A DNA stretch of 64,000 nt from Capronia americana (lineage: Eukaryota > Ascomycota > Eurotiomycetes > Chaetothyriales > Herpotrichiellaceae), in NCBI GenBank assembly GCA_016110215.1, contig JADWQD010000010.1, forward strand, positions 1,240,001 through 1,304,000, given 5' to 3'. Of this stretch, positions 43,416-54,334 are shown one piece after another. The notes under the pieces are model-generated. The model saw only the letters and a program-made list of their open reading frames with translations. It was not told the origin of the DNA and searched no databases. The position numbers were made by a program, and so were the translations under genes. Within the stretch, counting starts at the first letter, position 1. Every line of letters starts with the position of its first letter.

Positions 43416-44516
43416 CTACGCCGCCTGATCTACCTCTGGGGTCCAGTAATTCTGATCCGTCACCACGCTCGTGTCAAACTTGTACTCGCCCGTCTGGCGG
43501 CCCTTTTGATCCTGGAACCCCTTCTCCGTCTGCAGCAGGTACAGGTCCGGGTCCTGCGTCATGTTGAGGAAGAACGGCACGTCCAGACTGTCGATGTGGC
43601 CGTCGACCCACTCGACGCCCTCGGTCGAAATGCCCTCCCACTCGCGCTCGATCGTGTCCTTCATCGCGAGCGGCAGCTTCGTCGTCATCGGGCACTGGTA
43701 CCAGCGCGCAAAGTAATCGACCGCCAGCATGATGCGGTGGCGGTCGCTCGTGTTGGGCATGCCCGCGTGCCAGAGCCGCAGGTCGCGGAAGCAGATGGCG
43801 CCCTTGCGCACCGTCGGCTGCACGGGGGGTTTGACCCGCGCCCGGCCCTGCAGGTAGTCCTTCTTGATCCAGCCGCGGTCGGGCGCGACCTGCTGCTCCG
43901 TCTGCGGGTAGGCCGTGTGCGTGCCGCACCATACCTCGGTCACGCCGTTCTCCGGGCCCGTGTCCTGGAGATAGATGTTCATGACGAGACCCCAGGCGGG
44001 CACGTCGGGCCACGCGTGATGCACGTCGCTGTGCACGGCCTGGCGCGCCGTGCCGCCGGGGCAGGCGACGTTGCTGTTGATGAAGCGCAGCTCGGGCTTG
44101 GGGCCCAGCAGATTCTCGCACAGCCGGATCATGTGCGGGTTGGCGTAGATGTCGCGCGACAGGAAGGCCGGCTCGAGCGGCGGGATCTGGCTGACGTTGC
44201 CGGTCGCGGCGCCCTGGTTCCAGTGCATGTGTTTCTTCCGCAGGTATTCGACGTTGTCGTGCACCATGCGGTCATACAGCCGGTCGACGATGTCTTCGGG
44301 GATGGCGTTCTCGAGCACCACGAACCCGTCCCGGTGGAAGTACTTGATCAGTTCCTGCAGCGTCTCGGGCCTCGTCTTGCCGGACTGGAGCTCCTCGTCG
44401 CTCAGGCGGATCACGACCGGGTTGTCGCCGTGCTTCTCGACGTCGGTGATCAGCGCCCCGTCGACGTATCGCGGTGTCGACTCCGCCGGGGGGTCCATCA
44501 TCGCCGAGGGTGCCAT
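43416..44516 (-). CDS. PhyH-type Fe(II)/2-oxoglutarate dioxygenase 2
   Basis: This is a single exon of 366 aa with the ATG at 44516. The N-terminal part has ELIKYFHRDGFVVLENAIPE, a classic PhyH opening. The metal site is VHSDVHHAW (H162, D164) with distal H250 in RLWHAGMPN. R259/R261 in SDRHRIMLAVDYF is placed for 2-oxoglutarate. The iron site and overall length fit fungal phytanoyl-CoA-dioxygenase-like proteins. It is clearly different from dioxygenase 1: only the fold motifs are shared and the introns differ. It is divergent from the second sugar transporter across 1.13 kb. The small-molecule substrate is unknown. A long plus-strand open frame over the same DNA is a GC-rich antisense shadow. 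Confidence 0.88.
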   Translation of the reverse strand: MAPSAMMDPPAESTPRYVDGALITDVEKHGDNPVVIRLSDEELQSGKTRPETLQELIKYFHRDGFVVLENAIPEDIVDRLYDRMVHDNVEYLRKKHMHWNQGAATGNVSQIPPLEPAFLSRDIYANPHMIRLCENLLGPKPELRFINSNVACPGGTARQAVHSDVHHAWPDVPAWGLVMNIYLQDTGPENGVTEVWCGTHTAYPQTEQQVAPDRGWIKKDYLQGRARVKPPVQPTVRKGAICFRDLRLWHAGMPNTSDRHRIMLAVDYFARWYQCPMTTKLPLAMKDTIEREWEGISTEGVEWVDGHIDSLDVPFFLNMTQDPDLYLLQTEKGFQDQKGRQTGEYKFDTSVVTDQNYWTPEVDQAA

Positions 44517-45644
44517 GGTGGTTGACCTGGCGGTGGGTAAGGCACTCCTTGTGGTGGTCGACGAACTGTATGAGGCCCCAAGGATTTCGCAGCTCCAGAC
44601 GACAACGTTGAGGAAGATTATGTGCGGTTGTCGGTGCTCTGTACTGGCCAGGTCAGATCAGGTCATGTCCTCGTTGCTCATGCAGCTAAAGCCCTGATAA
44701 CCCCCACCACGGGGCAGAGGCGGGCAAGTCGAGCGCGGCGCGACCATGATTGTGCCGATAAATCGTCTCGCGGTGCTTGGACGGTCGCGTTTGTCAAGAT
44801 TTACATAACAGGACTTTGCTGCGACGGGTATAGTGCAATTGCCTTTCTGAGGGTTGCATGGGGAGGTCATGAGCTCGCCGAAGAGTCGCTGGCCGCAGGC
44901 CGCATTTAGCCTGATTGATTGATTAATCGGCCATTCCCCTTCTTAAAGCTTGGTGGTGTCGCCGACGGGAGCTTTCCCAACGTCGAGACTTGCTTCTCCA
45001 ATCTTGCCTCTACCCCCCTCGGTGCCTCCCCCTCCTTTTGTCCAGTCCCCCGCAAGAGTCCCATGCTCGGCGATGAAGGCGTTGTCCGAAGAGGACCACA
45101 AGACCCTTGGGCCAGCTTCAAGCGACGCCAGCATACACTGTAGACCATTACCGCACGCCGTCCTATAATTGGCTCCATAGGATCGCGGCTCAAGAAGAGC
45201 TTTGCTGCAATAGGCAAATGAGACTCGGCTGGGGTATCGGAGTCTTGCCGGAGGACGATCATCGACCATGATTGCCCCTCTTTTGCGTCCAGACCATTCG
45301 TGTGAAGGGTACAGTCCAGGTCGTTTCGGTACGAGTACCTGTCTGTCTCTCGCGCCACCCTGGTGCCCTCACAGGAACCAAGCCCCCTGTGACACGCGAA
45401 ATGTCCAGCCGAGTAGACAACAAAGCGCCAATCTGGTGCTGATTCATCACACGAGCCCACATCCGCTTTTCCCGGCATATACCCCGGACGCCGCCCCGGC
45501 ATCTCGTTCCAGGAAAGATCTCCTGGTCGGCGTTGAAATAGAAAAGAAGCGGTCGAAATCACACCGTGGACCTTGGCCCGCCTCCTCCACGGAAACCTCG
45601 TCGTGACTTGTCTTCGTCGACAGCGCACCGCGGTCGCTGCAAAC
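44517..45644. promoter_or_regulatory. Divergent promoter, PhyH 2 / sugar transporter 2
   Basis: A 1.13-kb shared upstream region. CreA-like hexamers CCCCAC (44703), CCCCGC (about 45049) and two CCCCGG (about 45482 and 45496) are present. No gene is supported; long minus-strand frames over 44906-46540 are antisense shadows of the transporter. Confidence 0.45.
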
Positions 45645-47379
45645 ATGGTGAAAGTCTTCAATCGGATCCCGAAAACCGAGACGCTGGTCGTCGGCGGGCA
45701 GGTATACCCCGAGATCAAATGGTGGCAGCACAAGTCTCTCATCCACCTGCACTGTCTGTGTGCGATTCTGCTCCTCTCCTCGGCCACCAATGGATATGAC
45801 GGGTCGATGAGTATGCCGGCGCCACGCTCATTCTCGACCACAGCTGATCGGGCACAGTGAACGGCCTCCAGACGTTGGACTACTGGCAGAACTCCTTCAA
45901 TCACCCGTCTGCTTCCATGCTCGGGCTGCTCAACGCCATCTTCTCGGTCGGACAAGTCGTGGGACTCCCTTTGGTCCCCTTTCTCGCCGATCACATCGGG
46001 CGCAAGTGGACCATATTGGTGGGCAGTTCGTTGATCTTCCTGGGCGTCATCCTGCAGACCGTCAGCATCAATATCGGAATGTTCATTGCCTCCCGGTTTA
46101 TCATCGGCCTCGGCATCGTCTACACGCAAAGTTGCTCTCCCATGCTCATCACCGAACTCTCCCACCCTCAATACCGCGCGAAGTTGACCACGATCTACAA
46201 TACCTTGTGGTATCTCGGGTCGATAATTGCCAGCTGGACCACGTACGGGACCCTCAAGATGCAGAGCGAGTGGTCGTGGAAGCTGCCCAGTATCCTGCAG
46301 GCGTTCCCCTCTGTGATCCAGCTCTTCTTGATCTGGCTGGTGCCCGAGTCGCCCCGATACCATATTGTCAAAGGGCGCCACGAAGTCGCGAAGAAGATAT
46401 TCCAACGCTTCCACGGCCCCGCGTCCGGGCAGGATTTCGTCGAGAGCGAGTACCGCGAAGTACTGGAGACAATGGCGCTGGAGAAGGAATTCGCCAAACG
46501 CGGCATCTCGGAGCTCTGGTCGACCAAGGGCAACCGTCATCGGTTGTTGATTGTCACCACGGCTGGCATCTTCAGCCAGACCGCAGGATCTGGGTAAGTC
46601 AAGTTCTTCCGCGTTTCACGAGATGGTGTTCCCTTTCGAACGCCGTCAAAAGTCTATGCTCTGGCAAGATGCGAGCCGAGCTGATCTCGACCAACAGCAT
46701 CGTGTCGTACTACATCTTCCTGGTGCTCGAGCAGATCGGCATCACCAACTCCAACGACCAGCTCATCCTGAACGGCTGTCTGACCATCTTCAATATGTGC
46801 ATCGCCACCGGCATGGCATTCACGGTCGACAAGTTCGGCCGTCGCCCGCTCTTCCTGACCGCCACCTTCGGCATGTGCTTCGCCATGACGGGCTGGACGA
46901 TTGCGAGCCAGCGACACGAGGCGGGCGGCACGGACGCCTCCGGCCGCGCAGTCATTGCCCTGATCTTCGTCTTCATGTTCTTCTACAATCTGGCCTGGTC
47001 GGGCCTGCTGATCGGCTATGTCGTGGAGATCTCCCCCTTCTACCTGCGGTCGAGGTACCTCACCGTCATGCTCCTGAGCGTGGCGGCCGGCTTGTTCTTC
47101 TCCAACTACGTCAACCCCGTTGCGCTCGAGAACATAAAGTGGAAGTACTACCTGTGTTACATCATCTGGCTGGCCATCCAGTCGGCTGTGGTATACTTCT
47201 TCTACATCGAGACGAAGGGCCATACCCTGGAGACGATTGCCGTGTGCTTCGACGGAGAGGACGCCAAGATCGGTGGCCAGGCAGCCACGGCGAAGGGAAA
47301 AGAGCTGCTGGAGCAACTCGACGACAAGAAAAGCCTCGAGACGCACATCGAGCAGGTGCGGTCCGCGGACAAGATCTGA
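45645..47379 (+). CDS. MFS sugar transporter (lactose-permease-like)
   Basis: The model is join(45645..45810, 45858..46593, 46698..47379), 527 aa. Introns of 47 and 104 nt join NGYDGSM-MNGLQ and TAGSG-IVSYYIF in frame. Using the nearer AG sites for intron 2 gives the wrong phase, which fixes the acceptor at 46696-46697. Signatures are SATNGYDGS (TM1), ADHIGRKWT (loop 2-3), SRFIIGLGI, VPESPRYHIVKGR (loop 6-7), TVDKFGRRPLFL (loop 8-9) and YIETKGHTLETIA after TM12. It belongs to the lactose-permease/hexose branch of fungal sugar porters, which take up disaccharides, hexoses or galacturonate-like acids. It forms the right end of the catabolic cluster; its different branch from transporter 1 suggests two substrates. 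Confidence 0.93.
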
Positions 47380-47897
47380 ACTGGGGACAGTCGTCGCACG
47401 CAAATGGAATGTGAACGGCCAGCGGCTGCAAAAAATACAATTAGAAGGGAAATGAACATGGCGCGGTTGGGGGGGGGGGGGGGTTCGCATTGTGATTGGC
47501 TGGTTGGCTGACGAATCAAGCAGCGACATATTTATACGGAGAAGGAAATGGACTCGAAGCGCAGCCACCTCCTCGCCGTCGTCACTTCGATTGAGACGCT
47601 GTCTGCTCGGTTCTCCTTTGCTGTCGCTTATCTCTGTTACTCCGTGGTGCTCTTGCAGTTCCGTTCTAGAGTTCAGGCCATGTTGCCCGTCCCCGTCAGT
47701 CGTTGATGAACAGGATTGAGCACCTTTCCAAGCATCCGCTCATCTGTCTCCAAGTTGCTTCAGCTCCAAATGTGACTCGGTCACCAGCTCGCTCTCAATG
47801 ACAGTGAGCCGCAGAGTCGTCCTGAAACAGTCTGTGCATCGCAGGTGGTCAATGCCCATTGCTTGTGTGTTCGGACCCAAAGCGACTGATCTACTAG
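47380..47897. other. Convergent 3' intergenic region
   Basis: About 520 bp between transporter 2 and Myb-like copy B. It includes a run of 15 G at 47469-47483. No gene is seen. Confidence 0.6.
47469..47483. repeat. Poly-G homopolymer (15)
   Basis: Fifteen consecutive G, just 3' of the transporter gene. Exact length is a likely sequencing uncertainty. Confidence 0.8.
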
Positions 47898-48490
47898 TTA
47901 CTCTCCAGCTTCCGCCTCCGCCTCGTTGGCTCCACCATCTTCTTCGTCCGTACCTTCTTCAGCATCCTCTCCCTTCACCTTGACAGGAGCGGCCTTTTTC
48001 TTCGGAGCTGCTTTGGTCTTCTTAGCTGGAGCGTTGTCGTCACCGCCGCTGTCATCGTTCTTGGCCTTGCGCTTTTGGGCGGTGGTTGGCTTCGCCATGG
48101 CGTCTGCAGCAGGCTTGCGACCCTTACCACTGTTGCCGGCGAGACCCCACTTCTTGAGGATGCTCCAGTGGCGCTTGTAGCTAGAGATGATACGAAGTCA
48201 GCGTTTAACTAGCGAAGACTGCCATAGTGACGGTAGCGAAGGCGAGGGAGAGCAAACCCGCGGGCTGTCAACAATGTGGCATCAAGCCGGCCCAACCGAT
48301 CTGTTCACCTGTGGGAAACGGGGGCCCAGCAGTACACGTCTTGAAGGATCACTCACCAGGCAGTCCCGTTCTTCGCACCGATCTCCTTAGCAACCTCGTC
48401 GTAGTTCGGCTTGGGCAGCTTCTCCGCCGTGTGCTTGAGGCAGGTCATGACGAATTTGAGGTCATCGTTTTCGCCTTCCGCCCCGGCCAT
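47898..48490 (-). CDS. Small Myb-like nuclear protein with basic tail (copy B)
   Basis: The model is complement(join(47898..48180, 48357..48490)), 138 aa, with the ATG at 48490 and a 176-nt phase-2 intron. The helical domain occupies about residues 9-60: DDLKFVMTCLKHTAEKLPK, NYDEVAKEIGAKNG and, after the intron, YKRHWSILKKWGL. The C-terminal half is Lys/Ala-rich with KKTKAAPKKKAAPVK, similar to histone H1-like tails, and ends in an acidic run (EEGTDEEDG). Upstream (about 48597-48760) the coding strand is pyrimidine-rich, as at copy A. It lies about 0.75 kb from copy C on the same strand. Chromatin or DNA binding is inferred. Confidence 0.82.
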
Positions 48491-49233
48491 GGTGTCTGGA
48501 CACTATTATGAGCGGCTTTGTATTGCACAGAGGGGAAAGAGACGACAGTTTGAATGTGAGCCTGGAGGATGGGCATCTTATCTTACCTGATGTGCTGATG
48601 ATGAAAAAAATGAAGGAATTGAGATGGAAGAGACTGGACGTGCAGGATCAGAGGACGGTCAAGGTAGAATTGATGATTGATGATCGACGAACGCAAGATG
48701 CTGAGGCGAGAAAGAGAAGATTCGAGGAAGAGAAACTCAAAATCAGGAAGGGGGGAAGCTGGGTTTATGTAGTCGGCGTGGACACGGCAGGGCAGGGCAG
48801 AGCCACATGCAGAAACAATATGTCGGATCAGTTCGAAGAGACTGTGAAAGCCTTTGGCCTGATCTCTGTCTCACTTCTCGAGACGCATCCGGTGGGAACT
48901 ACACCAAAATTACAGGCACAAGTGAACGACAAGGTGAGAGATGAATCGATTCATTGTCTTCTCTCTTGATTTCGGCAACAGCACCTGAGCTTACTCGAGC
49001 TCTTGCTACGGACTGCTGGCCTTTGCTGCACATGCAAGCTTGCCGTCCAGAGCCCCGGTGATCTGAAACCCTGTCATTTGTTGGCGAATGCTGCTTTCTG
49101 CCTCGAGATCTTCTTTCCAAGCATGAAAACACCGATTCCAATGCCTATCAAGAATTCATCCAAGTGCGATTGATGCCGTAAATCCAAGGCCGAAACGTCG
49201 ACGGGGCATATGTGATGGAGCTGGTTGATCAAG
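48491..49233. other. Upstream region of Myb-like copy B
   Basis: The plus strand is purine-rich (so CT-rich for the minus-strand gene) from about 48597 to 48760, a typical promoter/leader tract. A 153-codon plus-strand frame across it (48508-48969) is compositional and not called. Confidence 0.5.
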
Positions 49234-50273
49234 TCACTCTTTGTCGGCACTGTCGAGTTCGTCACCGTCGGATTCAACAGGCTCGGGCTTCCTCGCGGGC
49301 ACCGTCTCTGTCTTCACAAGCTTGGTTTTGACGTCGACCAGCTTGATGGCTGGCAATTCCTTCCGGGTGAACGGCTTGACAATAGTGGGCTTCCGCTTGG
49401 TGAGCTCCTCCTCCGCGGCGCTATCGGTAGCAGAACCAACGTCTTCATCCTCGTCGTCACTGGTGGGGGCAGAGATCGTGGTCTTGGTCTTGGTCTTGAC
49501 CTTTCGGGCAGCTCTCTTCTTTGCGGGCTTGAGTTCCTTCTTACCAGCAGCATCGCTGAGCTTTTCATCTTCGTCCTCGCTGTCGATGGTGGATGCAGAC
49601 TGCATGGCCTTGGCAGGGGCTTTACCATGAGCCGGCTTCTTCTTGACAAGCTGTTGGCCGGGAGTACCAACGATGACCTCTTCGCCTTTATCCTTGTTCA
49701 TGACAATCTTGTCCTTGATAGTGGCCCTACCACAAGCTTGCTTCTTCTTGGCAGATTCTGTATCAGAAGCCGTGTCCTCCTCACCGAACTTGGCGGCGGC
49801 GGCGTCGTCATCACCAGAGTCTTCCTTCGCGTTCTTCTTCGCAGCACGCTTACGCTTGGTACCCGCAGCAACAACGTCCTTGGTGCGAACAGTAGCCTGT
49901 TTGCCATCCTTCTTCACCCATGCAGCGCCGGCATCCTCGAGTTCTTTCAAGAAGGCACGCACTTTGTTCCTGCAATAGCGCTTAGTCTGTGTATTTATTT
50001 CGCCAGGGAGGGGGTCAATTATGACTAGTGCTAGACTGTCACCTGCCGCAACCACTACGACGGCTGGGCGGCATAGAAGTCTGCAGAGGATGAGTGGATG
50101 AGGAGGATGAAGACTTACGCAGCACCGCCAACGCTCATACCGGTCTCTTGAGCCAAACCATCGTAGTCGATGCTCGGTTTCTCCTTAGCAAACTTGACGC
50201 AAGCCTTGAGGAAGACCTCGCTGGCTGTGGTGGTTTTGGCCTTGCGACCAGTCACCTCAGTGATGGCAGCCAT
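49234..50273 (-). CDS. Small Myb-like nuclear protein with long charged tail (copy C)
   Basis: The model is complement(join(49234..49969, 50119..50273)), 296 aa, with the ATG at 50273 and a 149-nt phase-2 intron at the same place in the domain as in copies A and B. The domain spans about 15-75: SEVFLKACVKFAKEKPS, DYDGLAQETGMSVGG, then NKVRAFLKELEDAGAAWVKK. The remaining 220 residues are highly charged with repeating SD/E patches between basic clusters (GTKRKRAAKKNAKEDSGDDD, KPAKKRAARKVKTKTKT), suggesting several nuclear-localisation signals and phosphorylation sites. It ends DELDSADKE. It is presumably nuclear and DNA- or chromatin-associated. Confidence 0.8.
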
Positions 50274-53200
50274 GTTGTCTTGTTTCTTGTCAGTATTTCT
50301 GGAGAGTGTTCAAGAGGATCAGTTGAAAGCAACGTTTTGCGTATCTGATCACTGGTCTCACCTAATTTTTGGGGTCAGAACACCCTCAACAGGCTTCTTG
50401 AATTGTATGCGGGAGATGAACAGACGTACCAGGATTGTAGAAGGGTGTCGGTGAGTTGCAAAGGGACCAACAGTGGTGTGGGTGTTAGAGGGTGGTGAAA
50501 TGCGGATGAGATGAAAAAACCATGAGAGCAGTGTTATCGAAGAATGAGACTGAGCTCACTGCCCGCAAAGAATCGCCAAGCACAGCTCCATTGTCTCGCA
50601 GTGAAGAATATCTGCTATGCGCGGTGCTGCTTGCGACCATGGGTCTGGCAGGAACGCACCGCTTGACCGCGGACCGACCACTGGAGGCGACAACGACATC
50701 CAGCATTTTCAGACCTCTGAAAACCACAGAAACCCTGATCCTCCATGCTGACAATGCGAACTTATATTCATCAACAACAGCCGGACTGTCCTTAGAAATG
50801 CTGTGGCCATTGATGCCCTGATAAGCGGCGCCTTGGATTCTGGAGGTCTGGGTGAACAGTCCAGAGATGGACGCGCACTCACGCCGATAACCCTTCTCGC
50901 TTTGTCCGTTGCGCTTGTTGTTTACGCACATTGGGGGAAAATACAAGAACTGTCTCTTTGACAGCAATCAAGACAAATACGGGCTAGGCTAGCGCATCCC
51001 GGTCAAGGAAGCTGTTTTGCCATGAGTAGAGTGTGTGGTTTCCTGGGGCGGCTGGGACTGCATTGGTACCCTCTCTTCCGTGAATTCAAGGACTCGGGCT
51101 TTCCCTCGGGCGTCCTCTCATTTCATGGTCCCATGGCTCTGCTGGCAGTGCAAGGAAGAGGCCCTGTCGGTTCCATACAGGAACAGATGAGCTTGGCCAT
51201 ACGGAGCGACGTGGCCGAGTGAGAGATTTGCCAGCCGCGTGGCTCCAGTGCGAAGGAGCGGAATTCAGCAATTGGGGCGAGCCTGGTGAATGCAAGACCT
51301 TGGTACGTAACCCTTTGGAACCAATATTGCAGGCTTGCGCGACGACTCGAGGCTCAGATTCTTTGTTTACCATTGCACATTCACAACCTACCGGGTACTA
51401 GCAGCTGCAAACTTTTGCCAAAAAACGGCAACAGGGTGAAAGTCGGACATGTGCAAGGTCGAGGATCATATCCAAATGACGGTGGTTGTGGGCGCAGCAG
51501 GCGCTGAAGATGAATCGAGCTCACGCCTGGTCCTTTGGTGGTGAAGCAGCGGATGATTCTGCCATAGAGCTCTATGGTAGGCGACGTCAGGCTCTCGAAA
51601 GCAATTACTTCCATGCAATAACGACACCGGGAGCAAGGCCCGTAGATGCCACATGGTTGACACACTGCATGTGCGTCGTTCTCGTCATCGAAAATGACAA
51701 GGCACTGAAAGGCAGTTTGACGGCTACGCGACTTCAGGGGTCCTTCGGGTTTCGAGATGAGGGAAACCAGATGGGCGGTATGATGGTCGAGAACTCGAAA
51801 CAAGCCCGCAAGGGTCGCGGCTCAACGAACAGCCGTCGCGTGTGAAATGGCAGAAATACTGGCAACACCGTACCCCGTACGGACGTTACAACAGCGAGCT
51901 GAGGGGGTGGTGTGACAGGGAAACCGGACGTTGGTTTTGGTGGTCAGGGCCTCCACCTCGGTTGGGAATAGCGGCGCCTGGGCTCGCGTGTTAGGCGCCG
52001 CCAAACCACTGTCTGGCGAGCATGGAAAGCAGCTGAGTCGCTGACCTGCTTGACCCCCCGGCTCGCTCCAGGTCAGCAGCTGGATCGCCAGAGTTTTCCA
52101 CGTGGCCATCGGTGTAACCGATCGTGTGGCTTGCGCGCTAGTACCGAAACTATGGGCAGACCACGTGGAGAAGGCTGCCGGAATGCATTTCGCTTGCAGC
52201 TGGGGCCGGCTTCGCTACCAGTCAATAGCTGATGATTCGGATGGTTGACAGCTCGTGCCCGGAATGATCAGAGTTGACGGAAAGGGGAAAGGAACGGGGA
52301 GAGCGCGACTTCGGAAGCGCCAACCACCTGGGAGACTGGACGGTCGATGGCGGTCTGGAACGGCCTCGTTGGCTTCGTATTCCCAATGTGGCGTGTACCT
52401 CAATCGGCAAACGCCAGAAGGTTTAATGGCGCTCTGATGGCGTTTCCATCGTCTTAGCTTACGGTGACACCCAAACCCGACAGAGTGGAACGGACGGAAG
52501 CCATGATCTGGGAGAGTTCAGCAAAGGCTTGTCCGACTTTTTGCCACGACGCCACGGGCTGCGACTGCAGAGTAACGCGGGTAATACAGGAATGTGCAAG
52601 AATGGTGCCGAATTCGCTGCATAGTAACCTCTAACGCTGCAATCATCTGATATTGTACATGGTAATTATCTCCACCAGGATAGCGATGTGTTCGCCGCGA
52701 AATAATGTACAAACATTTTGTGCCCACCAGTCCATGCCCCTTTTTGGAAGCTCTCGCGTCGAGGAAGCTGGGTTCGCGGATTGTCATACGTCAATGTCAC
52801 TGCCATTGACGCTCTCCTCGACCATTTCGTCACCTGCGAAGACGCGCCCTCGCGACCATTGGGCCGAGCGCGGCGAAGAACGACGCGTGCAGGCGGCGCA
52901 GGGTGAAATCTCCATCACTGCAACCTCTTCCTGTCGCCCAAAGCTGAACCATTCACTCTGCCGACGGTATTAATCCTTCGTGACCTTCGCTCACAACCCA
53001 ATCCCTGGCACCTTGGCGCTTGGGTGCAGAGAACAGAGGAAGAAAACATGCCAAAACCGCCATCTCCACTGCAAGTGGCTGCAGGAGTGACTGAAAGGAT
53101 TCGGTCGGAAGGGCGCATCGTTCATCTTGCTGGGTGCCGAGTGCTCCCCGGTCGCTGCGCGAGACGGCCATGTCGAGGTTTGCTTGGTCTTCAAGTCGTA

Positions 53201-53306
53201 GGAGCGTGACAAAGCTGGAGGATGGACCTCTAGTATCTCAGTAGTCGTAGTCAAAGCGACTGAAGTGGTCAACGCCAAAATGTACAAATTCTTTTGATCG
53301 TGCATG
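50274..53306. other. About 3 kb without a recognisable gene
   Basis: This lies between Myb-like copy C and the flbC-like gene 3' end. Frames are short and often start with non-ATG codons. It could hold a noncoding RNA or a gene with very short exons; nothing supports one. Confidence 0.5.
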
Positions 53307-54334
53307 TCATGAGTTTGTTCGTGGACTGGGACCCTTTGCGGCTCCTACTGTTTCACCTCCGTGACACCCCTTCTCGTGTCGTTTCATGTTACTTCTCACG
53401 CTGAAGTACTTTCCACACCCTTCGTGCTTGCATTTGTAGGGCTTTTCACCTGTATGCGAATACGTATGGATTTTTAATGAACTTGGCCTCGAAAAGGGCT
53501 TGCTGCATGTCGGGCAAATGTACCGTTCTTGGGTCTGAGGGTATGAGGGAGGGTTGGCGGGGGGGTAATAATGATGATGCTGCCACGTCGGAGCCAGTGA
53601 TGGATCGATCGGCCGCAGACTTATACCGGGGAGGGGCCCGGGAAAGTCGGTTGGCAGCGGCCTTTGTTGGGGAAGTCCAGGAAACACGGGGCCTTCTCCC
53701 TGAACATCACTTGATGGCGCGGCTAAAGGACGGAGTGGTCGATCCTGGTGCGCAGCATCTGGTACACGCCGGAGAAAATGTGCTGGCCACGAATTGGATT
53801 CGGCCGACGAAGGGTAAATAGTCGTCGGCTCTGTGACTGACGGGTATGAGGAGGGTCGCTGAGCGTACAGTTCGGGATTCGTGCTCTGATGGTAACCGTT
53901 CCGGCTGGAAGCGATTCCAGGTGAAGTATTTGCGGGTGAGGGTCGTGCGAAGTCGAAATTCGATGTTGGCAGAAACTCCGGTGTTGGTGGAGGCAGAGAT
54001 CTTGGGCTTCCTGCTATCTTCGGCCTGTCAGGGCTTATTCCATGTCCATGTGAGCCTCCCGATATCCGTCGTACGGGATCGAATGTTGGAGAGGAAGCAT
54101 TTCCTGGCGCTTGTCAGCATATGAAAAGGCCTCTCGACGAACCAGACACAGAAGAGACACACCTTTCACAGACTGCTCGCTGACGTGTTCAAGGAGGCTG
54201 TAAATTGACGGCAATGATGGCCTGACTTTGTCTGCCTGGTCCATGGCAGCGGATGGCACCAGAAAGTTGGATGAAGGTAAAGGAGGCTGTAGAGATCGAC
54301 TCGACTCATATGGTGGAAGCAACGCCAATGCCAT
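53307..54334 (-). CDS. flbC: FlbC-like C2H2 developmental transcription factor
   Basis: The model is complement(join(53307..54103, 54163..54334)), 322 aa, with a 59-nt intron (GTGTGT...CAG). The ATG at 54334 gives MALALLPPYESSRSLQPP, followed by SLPSIYSLLEHVSEQS. The middle is Pro/Ser-rich and disordered (PPPTPEFLPTSNFDFARPSP). Two adjacent C2H2 fingers lie near the C-terminus, about 254-305: YICPTCSKPFSRPSSLKIH...H, the linker HTGEKPYKC, then CKHEGCGKYFSVRSNMKRH. This finger pair, with SRPSSL and SVRSNMKRHE, matches the FlbC/Azf-like group; in Aspergillus FlbC activates conidiation and limits growth. Length is a little below the Aspergillus protein (about 350). Its upstream region is about 7.6 kb, shared with nimA. 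Confidence 0.85.

Noticed and set aside
43263..44525. Long plus-strand open frame (about 420 codons) over the PhyH 2 gene
   Set aside because: It is exactly antisense to a protein with a complete iron site; its translation is Arg/Val/His-rich without motifs, as expected from GC-rich shadow frames.
44906..46540. Long minus-strand frame (about 544 codons) over transporter 2
   Set aside because: Antisense to well-conserved transporter exons, with no domain; it is a compositional shadow.
46594..46697. Nearer acceptor sites (about 46665-46680) for intron 2 of transporter 2
   Set aside because: They leave the reading frame out of phase with IVSYYIF; the AG at 46696-46697 restores it exactly.
48508..48969. 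153-codon plus-strand frame upstream of Myb-like copy B
   Set aside because: It reflects the purine-rich strand of a CT-rich promoter; no conserved pattern.
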